64,000 bases of DNA, taken from positions 310,001-374,000 of the forward strand of contig NZ_OBEL01000005.1 of NCBI RefSeq assembly GCF_900215605.1. The letters are read 5' to 3'. A program made the position numbers and the translations under genes. The stretch comes from Cohaesibacter gelatinilyticus (GTDB lineage Bacteria > Pseudomonadota > Alphaproteobacteria > Rhizobiales > Cohaesibacteraceae). Positions 57,437 through 64,000 of the stretch are shown here, one piece after another. The notes beneath the pieces are model-generated. The model was not told the origin of the DNA and did no database searches. It worked only from the letters and a program-made list of their open reading frames with translations. The stretch's first letter is position 1. Each line of letters starts with the position of its first letter.

Positions 57437-58263
57437 TTGCTCTCTCCCTCATGTGTCTGATGAGGGTGATCGTGGTCATGATCGTGACCGCAGGAGCAGT
57501 CTTCCCCGTCCAGAATATCGGAATCCAGTGGGTCATGGCTGTGACTGTGGTGATGGGAATAGGGCACCATGGTCTGCAGGCCTTTTTGCCCGAAGAGCAT
57601 TTTATAATCCTCGGATTGTTCCACTTGGGCCGGTTTGCCGGCGCAGCAAATATGGGTGTTCAGACAAATGACATGGTTGGATGCCCGCATCACCATGTGT
57701 AGATCGTGAGAAACGAGTAGAATGCCGCATTGATGACGATCTCTGATATTCTCGATCAGACGATAGAGCGCCAGCTCACCGACATAGTCAACACCTTGTA
57801 CAGGCTCATCCAGCACAAGCAGGTTCGGTTTCCTCACCAGAGCCCGTGCAAGCAGCACACGCTGCATCTCGCCGCCAGAGAGCGTATGAATACTATCATT
57901 GAGCTTATGAGCAACACCGGTCTCGTTGAGGGCATCAAGAATCGTCTGGTGGTCGTTCTTTTCCGTCAACGTCATCAGGCGTTTGACAGTAAGCGGCAGT
58001 GTGCGATCAATTGCCAGTTTTTGCGGCACATACCCGATTTTGAGGTTCTGAGTACGGGTCACCGAGCCTTCTGAGATTTTCTGCAGATCCAGAAGTGCCT
58101 TAATGAGCGTGGTCTTACCGCCACCATTAGGACCGATGATGGTGACGATTTCGCCCTGTCTTACCGAGAGAGAAATATTGTCGAGGAGCGTTTTGCCATC
58201 TGCCTGAACGGAAATGTTTTCGGCATGGATCAGCGAAGGGGAAAGACTATCGGCCACGTTCAC
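57433..58263 (-). CDS. znuC: zinc ABC transporter ATP-binding protein ZnuC
   Basis: ATPase subunit of the zinc importer, 276 residues, with Walker A GPNGGGKTTLIKAL, signature LSGGEMQRVLLARAL and Walker B LLVLDEPVQGVD. The C-terminal 40 residues form a metal-binding-like tail (HHHSHSHDPLDSDILDGEDC, then GHDHDHDHPHQTHE). A Zur box lies just upstream. No znuA binding-protein gene is adjacent, unlike the common znuA-znuCB layout. Confidence 0.94.
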   Translation of the reverse strand: MNVADSLSPSLIHAENISVQADGKTLLDNISLSVRQGEIVTIIGPNGGGKTTLIKALLDLQKISEGSVTRTQNLKIGYVPQKLAIDRTLPLTVKRLMTLTEKNDHQTILDALNETGVAHKLNDSIHTLSGGEMQRVLLARALVRKPNLLVLDEPVQGVDYVGELALYRLIENIRDRHQCGILLVSHDLHMVMRASNHVICLNTHICCAGKPAQVEQSEDYKMLFGQKGLQTMVPYSHHHSHSHDPLDSDILDGEDCSCGHDHDHDHPHQTHEGESK

Positions 58264-58277
58264 ATCTGTACTGGTTT

Positions 58278-58300
58278 AAAATGTAATATTATAACATTTT
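58278..58300. promoter_or_regulatory. Zur box upstream of znuC
   Basis: AAAATGTAATATTATAACATTTT is a near-perfect dyad (arms AAAATGT and ACATTTT around ATATTAT-type centre) that matches the TGTTATANTATAACA-type Zur site of Proteobacteria. It lies 15 bases before the znuC start. The Zur-like gene is at 39.8 kb. Confidence 0.82.
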
Positions 58301-58394
58301 TTGTGGTACTGAAAGTCCGACACAAGCCTTCGCACAGAAAAGCCACCTTACGTCTATTCTCGCAAGGCGGCCCTGATGTTCATGTAAGCAATGC

Positions 58395-59606
58395 TTACTG
58401 CAGTTGCTCGCAGCCAGCTTTGATACGGTTGCAGGCCTCGTGAAGAATTTCCAGAGATGCCGCGTAAGAAATGCGGAATTCGTTTGGAGCGCCAAAAGCG
58501 GTGCCAGGAATAATGGTCACGTCATGCTTTTCCAAAAGGAAGCTAGCGAGATCATCAATGGTCTCGATTTTGGTTCCATCCGGGGTGACTTTGCCAAAAC
58601 AATCTGAGCAGGTAGGGAAGGCATAAAAAGCACCATCCGGGGTTTGGCACTTGATGCCCGGACATTCATTGAGCCAGCAAACAACTTTGTCCCGGCGCTC
58701 CTTGAAGGTGGCGCGAGATTCGTCCAGAAAGTTCTGTGGGCCTTCCAATGCTTCAACGGCTGCGGCCTGCGCGATGGAGTTGGGGCCGGAGGTAGCTTGG
58801 CCCTGGATCGCAGTCATGGCTTTGATCAAGGCTTTGGGCCCAGTACAGAAGCCAATGCGCCAGCCGGTCATGGCATAGGCTTTGGAGACACCATTCATGG
58901 TGAGGGTGCGCCCGGACAGATCCGGTGCAAGCGCGGCAATGGTTGCATATTTGCCTTCAGTGAAGCGGATATGCTCGTAGATATCATCAGACAGGATCCA
59001 GACATGAGGATGCTTGCGGATGACCTCCGCAAGCGCTGAGATTTCATCTGCGCTATAGACTGCGCCGGTCGGGTTGGACGGAGAATTGATCATCACCCAT
59101 TTTGTCTTGGGCGTGATGGCAGCTTCCAGCGCAGATGGTGTGAGCTTGAAGCCGACATCTGCTCCGCAAGAGACAAAGACCGGAGTGCCTTCAGCCACTT
59201 TCACGATGTCGGGATAGCTGGTCCAGAACGGAGCTGGAATGATGACTTCATCGCCTTCATCCAGCGTCGCCAGAAAGGCATTGAAGAGGACATGTTTGGC
59301 ACCGACACTGACCATGATCTGATCGAGATCGACATCCAATCCATTGTCATTCTTGAACTTCTTCTGGACGGCAAGCTTGAGTGTATTAGTTCCGCCCGTC
59401 GCAGTATAGCGGGTGTCGCCTTCATCCATGGCTTTCTGGGCAGCTTCACGAATGTTGAGCGGGGTATCGAAATCCGGCTCACCAAAGCCAAGGGAGATGA
59501 CATCCTTGCCTTGCGCGCGCAGTTCAGCGGCGCGGGAAACAAGCTGGGCGATTTTGGACAAGCCAATGGATTGGGCGCGTTTTGACAGGGCGGGTTGAGC
59601 GGTCAT
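58395..59606 (-). CDS. aspC: aspartate aminotransferase (class I)
   Basis: PLP transaminase of 403 residues of the Ib (bacterial/archaeal) type, interconverting aspartate and 2-oxoglutarate with oxaloacetate and glutamate. Motifs: ISLGFGEPDFDTP, YTATGGTNTLKLAV, INSPSNPTGAVYSADE, the PLP Lys in MNGVSKAYAMTGWRIGF and the C-terminal Arg in NEFRISYAAS. It lies upstream of znuC on the same strand but is separated by the Zur box, so the two are probably separate transcripts. Some members also use prephenate. Confidence 0.92.
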   Translation of the reverse strand: MTAQPALSKRAQSIGLSKIAQLVSRAAELRAQGKDVISLGFGEPDFDTPLNIREAAQKAMDEGDTRYTATGGTNTLKLAVQKKFKNDNGLDVDLDQIMVSVGAKHVLFNAFLATLDEGDEVIIPAPFWTSYPDIVKVAEGTPVFVSCGADVGFKLTPSALEAAITPKTKWVMINSPSNPTGAVYSADEISALAEVIRKHPHVWILSDDIYEHIRFTEGKYATIAALAPDLSGRTLTMNGVSKAYAMTGWRIGFCTGPKALIKAMTAIQGQATSGPNSIAQAAAVEALEGPQNFLDESRATFKERRDKVVCWLNECPGIKCQTPDGAFYAFPTCSDCFGKVTPDGTKIETIDDLASFLLEKHDVTIIPGTAFGAPNEFRISYAASLEILHEACNRIKAGCEQLQ

Positions 59607-59670
59607 GGAGGGAGCTCCGTTCCGGGATGGAAGGTAGAATTTTATTTATGTAAAGGATCTTGATATGAAA

Positions 59671-59697
59671 AGAGCCGGTTTGCACCGGCTCTTTTTG
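59671..59697 (-). terminator. terminator after the ALDH7 gene
   Basis: AGAGCCGGT and ACCGGCTCT form a perfect 9-bp stem around TTGC, with AAAA and TTTTT flanks, downstream of the aldehyde dehydrogenase on the minus strand. Confidence 0.8.
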
Positions 59698-59744
59698 TGT
59701 TTTCGCTATGACTTATCGGAAAGGCCGCACCTTTCTCAATCCGT

Positions 59745-61259
59745 CTAGATATCGAATTTCACGCCCTGTGCCAGTGGCAGCTCAGCGGAATAGTTCACGG
59801 TGTTGGTTGCACGGCGCATATAGCCTTTCCAAGCATCAGAGCCGGACTCACGACCGCCACCGGTCTCTTTCTCACCGCCGAATGCGCCACCAATTTCAGC
59901 GCCGGATGGGCCGATATTGACGTTACAGATGCCGCAGTCGGAACCGGCTGCAGACATGAAGGTTTCGGCTTCGCGCATGTTCAGGGTGAAGATGCAGGAA
60001 GACAGGCCTTGTGGCACTTCGTTATGCAGTTCCAGTGCCTGATCCAGATCGCTGTAGCGCAGGATATAGAGGATTGGTGCAAAGGTTTCGGTGCGAACCA
60101 CGTCGCTCTGTGCTGGCATTTCAACGATTGCTGGGGTCGGGTAGAAACCACCATCCTTGCCATCAACGCTTGCGCGACCGCCACCAAAGACGCTGCCGCC
60201 CTCTTCAGCCGCCTGTTTCAAGGAAGTCTGCATGGTATCGAAGGACTGCTCGTCGATGAGCGGGCCAACCAGAGTGCCATCTTCCAGAGGGGAACCAACT
60301 GGCAGGGTAGCGTATGCTTTTTTCAGGCTTGCAACAAGCTCGTCAGCGATGCTGTCATGAGCAATCACGCGGCGAAGAGATGTACAACGCTGGCCGGCGG
60401 TGCCAACTGCGGAGAAGCAGATTGCGCGAACGGCCATATCCAGATCAGCACTTGGTGCCACGACCATGGCATTGTTGCCGCCCAGTTCCAAAATGGAGCG
60501 GCCAAAGCGGCTGGCCACACGTGGGCCAACTGCAGCACCCATGCGGGTGGAGCCAGTTGCGGAAATGATCGCAGCTTTTGGATTGTCAACGAGAGCCTGA
60601 CCAGCCTCTGGACCACCGATGACCAGTTCGTGCAGGCCTTCAGGTGCATCGCCAAAGCGCTCAAGGGCTTTCTGGAGGATTGCTTCACAAGCGAGAGCAG
60701 TCAAAGGAGTTTTCTCGGATGGTTTCCAAACAACGGAATCGCCACAGATCAGGGCCAAACAGGTGTTCCAGGACCAAACAGCAACCGGGAAATTGAAAGC
60801 GGAAATCACGCCGCAAACACCCATCGGATGCCAGGTTTCCATCATGCGATGACCTGGACGCTCAGACGCGATGGTTTTACCATAGAGCTGGCGAGACTGA
60901 CCAACGGCAAAGTCGCAAATATCAATCATTTCCTGAACTTCGCCAAGACCTTCAGAATAGATCTTGCCGCATTCGATGGTGACCAGCTTGCCAAGAGCTT
61001 CCTTATGAGCACGCAATTCCTCGCCAAGTAGGCGAACCAGCTCGCCACGAGCAGGAGCTGGAATGGTGCGCCACTTTTTGAAAGCTTCATGAGCTTTGTT
61101 GACTGCAGCATTGGTGTCAGCTGCGCCCTGTTCGGCAACATGTGCAATGATAGAGCCATCAATCGGGCTTGTCACTTCAATGCCGGAAGTGGCCAGTTTG
61201 TCAGCGCTGACGCCAAGAGCGAACAGCAGGGATTTTGTCTCTTGTGCAAGATTGCTCAT
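59745..61259 (-). CDS. aldehyde dehydrogenase, ALDH7/antiquitin type (AmaB-like)
   Basis: NAD-dependent dehydrogenase of 504 residues, probably oxidising alpha-aminoadipate semialdehyde to aminoadipate in lysine breakdown. The ALDH core has VISAFNFPVAVWSWNTCLAL, the catalytic Glu in ILELGGNNAMVV and the catalytic Cys in VGTAGQRCTSLRRVIAHD. The SNxxxPSGAEIGGAFGGEKE-type C-terminal block (NIGPSGAEIGGAFGGEKETG) is diagnostic of ALDH7. The ATG at 61259 follows GGAGAGCCCCCGA; upstream ATGs at 61274 and 61304 are less likely. The divergent Lrp gene is its probable regulator. Confidence 0.9.
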   Translation of the reverse strand: MSNLAQETKSLLFALGVSADKLATSGIEVTSPIDGSIIAHVAEQGAADTNAAVNKAHEAFKKWRTIPAPARGELVRLLGEELRAHKEALGKLVTIECGKIYSEGLGEVQEMIDICDFAVGQSRQLYGKTIASERPGHRMMETWHPMGVCGVISAFNFPVAVWSWNTCLALICGDSVVWKPSEKTPLTALACEAILQKALERFGDAPEGLHELVIGGPEAGQALVDNPKAAIISATGSTRMGAAVGPRVASRFGRSILELGGNNAMVVAPSADLDMAVRAICFSAVGTAGQRCTSLRRVIAHDSIADELVASLKKAYATLPVGSPLEDGTLVGPLIDEQSFDTMQTSLKQAAEEGGSVFGGGRASVDGKDGGFYPTPAIVEMPAQSDVVRTETFAPILYILRYSDLDQALELHNEVPQGLSSCIFTLNMREAETFMSAAGSDCGICNVNIGPSGAEIGGAFGGEKETGGGRESGSDAWKGYMRRATNTVNYSAELPLAQGVKFDI

Positions 61260-61614
61260 TCGGGGGCTCTCCATACAGGGAAAGGCAAGGGCAAATTCAT
61301 CCACTTGCTTGCATCTGATCTTTGTTATCTGATTGATGTGACATGACTAAATGTCATTGTATCCAATTCCAATATATCCAACCAAATTTCGGGAAAATAG
61401 GCCCTAATCATGCTTACGCTATAGATTGACGGAGATTTCCGGTATATTGCTGGAAGGAATGCTATAAATTGACAATTTGCAGGCTTGTTTTTCCTTGCCC
61501 AAAAATCGAGGCTTGTCAAAGCGGTTCAGATCGCTACACAACATTCTGTAATGTCATATTGGCGTGAGCAAAAGGACTGGACATGGAGTTCAGCAAGACC
61601 TGGAGGGGGCTTAC
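61260..61614. other. divergent intergenic region, ALDH7 and Lrp genes
   Basis: 355 AT-rich bases with no gene. It contains TTCCGGTATATTGCTGGAA at 61437-61455, with TTCC/GGAA arms and an AT-rich centre. This is a plausible Lrp-type operator by position only. Confidence 0.4.
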
Positions 61615-62106
61615 ATGCGTCGAACTTTGGATGAACTGGATCGCAAATTGATCCGCCTGTTGCAGGGGGATGCTCGCATGTCCACGTCGGAAATTGGCCG
61701 TCGGCTGGATGTGGCGCGATCAACGGTTCACGAGCGCATTGAACGCCTGAAACGCGAGGGTGTGATTGATGGTTTCACCGTGCTGCTCAATCGCGATCCA
61801 CTGGAGACCCTCAATCGCGCGATTGTCTTTGTTGAGATTGATCCCAAGCTTCAGAATGCCATCGTGACACGTCTGGAAGAATTTCCGGAAATTTCGTCCT
61901 GCTTTACCGTCAATGGAGCTTTTGATCTGTCACTGATCGTTGAGATGCCACAGCTGGAAGATCTGGACGCTTTGCTTGACGAGATTGGCGAGATTGAAGG
62001 TGTGGCCAAGACCATGACCAATATTGTTCTGGCCAAGAAGTTCGACCGCCGTCATACTTTGATCAATGAGACCGCCAAGAAGCTTTTTGGTGCAGGGCCT
62101 CTTTGA
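61615..62106 (+). CDS. Lrp/AsnC-family regulator
   Basis: 163-residue feast/famine regulator: HTH (LDELDRKLIRLLQGDARMST, RLDVARSTVHERIERLKREG) and an RAM/AsnC ligand-binding domain (about 70-150). The ATG at 61615 follows CTGGAGGGGGCTTAC; an upstream GTG frame at 61564 has no family match. It is divergent from the ALDH7 gene, which it likely controls in response to lysine or another amino acid (inference). Confidence 0.9.
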   Translation: MRRTLDELDRKLIRLLQGDARMSTSEIGRRLDVARSTVHERIERLKREGVIDGFTVLLNRDPLETLNRAIVFVEIDPKLQNAIVTRLEEFPEISSCFTVNGAFDLSLIVEMPQLEDLDALLDEIGEIEGVAKTMTNIVLAKKFDRRHTLINETAKKLFGAGPL

Positions 62107-62110
62107 TACC

Positions 62111-62342
62111 TCTTACCGGCCATTCTTCGCATTCGCTCAGGCCTGCGAGGGCACGCAGCCGAGCTGCGGTCACCTATCGGTTCCCGGCGAAAGCGCTATG
62201 CTTTCGCCGAATTCTTTTATCCTTGCAAGATTGATTTGGGAAAAGGATCCGCAAAAGGAAATCCTTCCTTTTGCGACGGCCGATAGGCAAGCGCAACGCG
62301 TGCTCTCGCAGGCCCGAGCAAAGCGAGGAATAGCCGGTAAGA
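62111..62342. repeat. large modular palindrome (family A, copy A4, best-preserved)
   Basis: Outer 45-base arms 62111-62155 and 62298-62342 (TCTTACCGGCCATTC / GAATAGCCGGTAAGA) pair with few mismatches. Inside are CACCTATCGGTTCCC, hairpin 1 CGGCGAAAGC/GCTTTCGCCG (62185-62209), a spacer, hairpin 2 CGCAAAAGGA/TCCTTTTGCG (62250-62275) and GCCGATAGGCAAGCGC. It fills the gap between the convergent lrp and gloB genes. Confidence 0.85.
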
Positions 62343-62364
62343 GGAAAAATAGAAAAGATAATTT

Positions 62365-63144
62365 TCAGAAATTGTCTTTTCTGGTACGGATTTCGGCGAA
62401 GACTTCCCAATCTTCCTTGTCTTCCATGCCTAGAGCTTTCTTTAACGCTGGCTCATTGGCGCGGATGAAGGTGTTGGTGGCGCGTTCTTCCAAAATGTTG
62501 GTTGGAATGGTCGGTTTGCCTTCGGCGCGCAGGGCCTCGACCTCTGCCATGCGGCGTTTCAGGAACTCATTGTCCGGTTCGATGGACAGACAGAAGTCGC
62601 CATTGGCCTTGGTATATTCATGGCCACAGAAGATGGTGGTTTCCGGTGGCAGTTTGGCCAACTTGTCTACCGCGAACCACATGTCGCGCAAGGTTCCTTC
62701 AAAGACGCGACCGCATCCCATGGAAAAGAGAGTATCCCCGGTGAAGGCAATTTCACCCTCTGGCATCCAATAAGAGAGATGATCCAGAGTGTGACCTTCC
62801 GTACCCAAAGCATAGAGAATGCTCTCGGCAAAGGAGATCTCATCGCCATCTTCCAGACCGTGATCAATCAGTGGAACCTTGTCCATGCTGGCTTTGGGGC
62901 CATAAACCTTGGCACCGGTCTCTGCCTTGACCTTTTCCAGACCTTGCACATGATCCCAATGGTGATGGGTGATCAGGATATGGGTGAGCGGCCAACCTTT
63001 TTCTTCCAGAACCGCAAGGATCGGCGCTTCATCCGGGACATCGACCAGAATGGTCTGGCCCGAATTGGCTTCATGCAGCAGGACTGCATAATTGTCGCTC
63101 AGGCATGGGATGAGATGAGTTTGAAGGTCTAGTTCCTGCATCAT
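62365..63144 (-). CDS. gloB: hydroxyacylglutathione hydrolase (glyoxalase II)
   Basis: Hydrolyses S-lactoylglutathione to lactate, completing methylglyoxal detoxification. The 259 residues have the metallo-beta-lactamase motif ITHHHWDHVQG (THxHxDH), the conserved FTGDTLFSMGCGRVFEG and CGHEYTKAN with metal His, and a C-terminal glutathione-binding domain with the usual FIRANEPALKKAL. The ATG at 63144 is followed by a second ATG at 63141; either may be used. It is divergent from a methyltransferase gene. Confidence 0.95.
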   Translation of the reverse strand: MMQELDLQTHLIPCLSDNYAVLLHEANSGQTILVDVPDEAPILAVLEEKGWPLTHILITHHHWDHVQGLEKVKAETGAKVYGPKASMDKVPLIDHGLEDGDEISFAESILYALGTEGHTLDHLSYWMPEGEIAFTGDTLFSMGCGRVFEGTLRDMWFAVDKLAKLPPETTIFCGHEYTKANGDFCLSIEPDNEFLKRRMAEVEALRAEGKPTIPTNILEERATNTFIRANEPALKKALGMEDKEDWEVFAEIRTRKDNF

Positions 63145-63334
63145 GTCTGGTCCTGCTATGCCATGCGAATCATTGGTTCTAAGCTGCTTTCCTTTAGCAT
63201 ATTTGACAATGCCAGAATTGGAAGAGGGGTTGTATCGGGAATTTATACTATGGGGTTGGAAAATACCCGATCAGATGCCACATTATGGGCTGTGATGGCG
63301 GCTGAGCTGAAAACCTGACAGGGTATGGCGGAAC

Positions 63335-64000
63335 ATGTATCTTGATGTTGTCGATCTTCGAGACTTCTATGCCCAGCCTTTGGGGCGTGTGGCCGCGCAG
63401 TTTATCAATCAACGCATCCATGAACATTGGCCCAATGTGAACGGACTGTCCATTCTCGGACTTGGTTATACGCCGCCCTATATCCGGAGCATGCGAGATC
63501 GAGCCGAGCGCACTCTTGCCCTGATGCCTGCACGACAGGGGGCCGTTTATTGGCCGTCGACCGGTGCATCGCTGACTGCTTTGGTAGAGGACGATCTGCT
63601 TCCTCTACCCGATTCATGCATGGACCGTATCATTATTACCCATCTGCTGGAGATGGTGGACAATCCTGCTGATCATTTGCGCGAAATCTGGCGGGTACTG
63701 ACACCTGGTGGGCGGCTCTTGATCGTGGTACCAAACCGACGGGGCGTCTGGGCGAGGTTGGAGCAATCGCCCTTCGCCTATGGACGGCCGTTCTCTCGCG
63801 GGCAATTGACCCATTTGTTGCGGGATACCATGTTCACACCGGTAAAATGGAGCGAAGCGCTCTATTTTGGTCCATTCAAGGGACGATCACCCCTTGGTTC
63901 TGCCAAGGCTTGGGAGAAAGTGGGGGGCAGATTTTGGCCAGCATTTTCCGGCGTGCTGATTGTGGAAGCGACCAAACTGATGCGTCAGGGGCTGCTTGCC
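63335..64000 (+). CDS. class I SAM-dependent methyltransferase, 3' end cut by window edge
   Basis: 222 residues are visible and the frame runs off the right edge. SAM-binding motif I is degenerate (LSILGLGYTPPYIRSM rather than GxGxG). Later blocks are clear: LPLPDSCMDRIIITHLLEMV (motif II) and LREIWRVLTPGGRLLIVVPN (motif III), as in methylase type 11 proteins. It is divergent from gloB, a pairing common in rhizobia; the substrate is unknown. ATGGCGGAAC precedes the ATG at 63335. Confidence 0.85.
   Translation, partial: MYLDVVDLRDFYAQPLGRVAAQFINQRIHEHWPNVNGLSILGLGYTPPYIRSMRDRAERTLALMPARQGAVYWPSTGASLTALVEDDLLPLPDSCMDRIIITHLLEMVDNPADHLREIWRVLTPGGRLLIVVPNRRGVWARLEQSPFAYGRPFSRGQLTHLLRDTMFTPVKWSEALYFGPFKGRSPLGSAKAWEKVGGRFWPAFSGVLIVEATKLMRQGLLA

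Noticed and set aside
62066-62773. Open frame of 235 codons crossing the lrp end, palindrome A4 and gloB
   Set aside because: It runs through a structured repeat and antisense to gloB. It is chance openness, although some databases may contain such repeat-derived proteins.

Overview
The window is a 64-kb chromosomal stretch of an alphaproteobacterium, most likely of the order Hyphomicrobiales (Rhizobiales). The evidence is a RirA-type Rrf2 regulator with Cys91, Cys99 and Cys105, a membrane-anchored cytochrome c divergent from kdsB-pheA, gloB divergent from a methyltransferase, PhaR next to phaAB, and an intergenic GCGCGT..CCGAAAAGT repeat that I recall from rhizobial genomes. A marine genus such as Cohaesibacter is possible but is only a guess. 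I saw no rRNA, tRNA, CRISPR array, prophage or transposase gene. About 55 protein genes are called; one is cut at each edge.

Layout. 1-8.5 kb: membrane cytochrome c (cut), kdsB, pheA, a two-gene type I secretion exporter, and a chemoreceptor with a NIT-like sensor domain and a C-terminal PilZ domain. 8.5-16.1 kb: a catabolic and transport locus with a BKACE-type beta-keto acid cleavage enzyme, a class-III aminotransferase, a divergent RpiR regulator, a TAXI-TRAP binding protein and permease, and a UspA protein. 16.4-23.3 kb: mgsA, arginase, an AsmA-like giant and pgi. 23.3-32.8 kb: a peptide ABC transporter (binding protein, two permeases, fused ATPase) with an M20 peptidase, a family-III CoA-transferase and glutaryl-CoA dehydrogenase. 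33-41.7 kb: LysR, rirA, a quorum-sensing pair (luxR, and a divergent luxI-like gene) that straddles a TPP riboswitch and thiC, bdhA, a Zur-like gene and ispG. 41.9-50.2 kb: LysE exporter with LysR, ispA-type prenyl synthase, the peroxide-defence genes ahpD, ahpC and oxyR, rpmF, a small membrane protein, a GlcG-like protein and ggt. 50.2-56.6 kb: a small hypothetical, a GGDEF-EAL protein, phaR, phaA, phaB and a DMT exporter. 56.6-64 kb: znuB and znuC with a Zur box, aspC, an ALDH7 enzyme with a divergent Lrp regulator, gloB and a methyltransferase (cut).

Several genes fit together. phaA, phaB, phaR and bdhA make and mobilise polyhydroxybutyrate. ALDH7/Lrp and gcdH/CoA-transferase would form the upper and lower ends of lysine to glutaryl-CoA catabolism. 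ahpC, ahpD and oxyR form a peroxide module. mgsA and gloB are the start and end of the methylglyoxal route. Zur (39.8 kb) probably acts on the znuCB box at 58.28 kb.

The most unusual signals are not ordinary genes. (1) A family of about 220-280-bp modular palindromes occurs in four copies, in both orientations; the inner hairpins keep pairing through compensatory changes, one copy carries a second repeat nested inside it, and one sits between a binding-protein gene and its permease genes. (2) Two consecutive, unrelated 76/77-bp palindromes bounded by CTAG abut ispG, and the first supplies its stop codon. (3) A canonical AHL-type LuxR is paired with a LuxI-family protein that lacks a key arginine, with thiC between them. 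(4) The OxyR keeps its peroxidatic cysteine but has lost the usual resolving cysteine.
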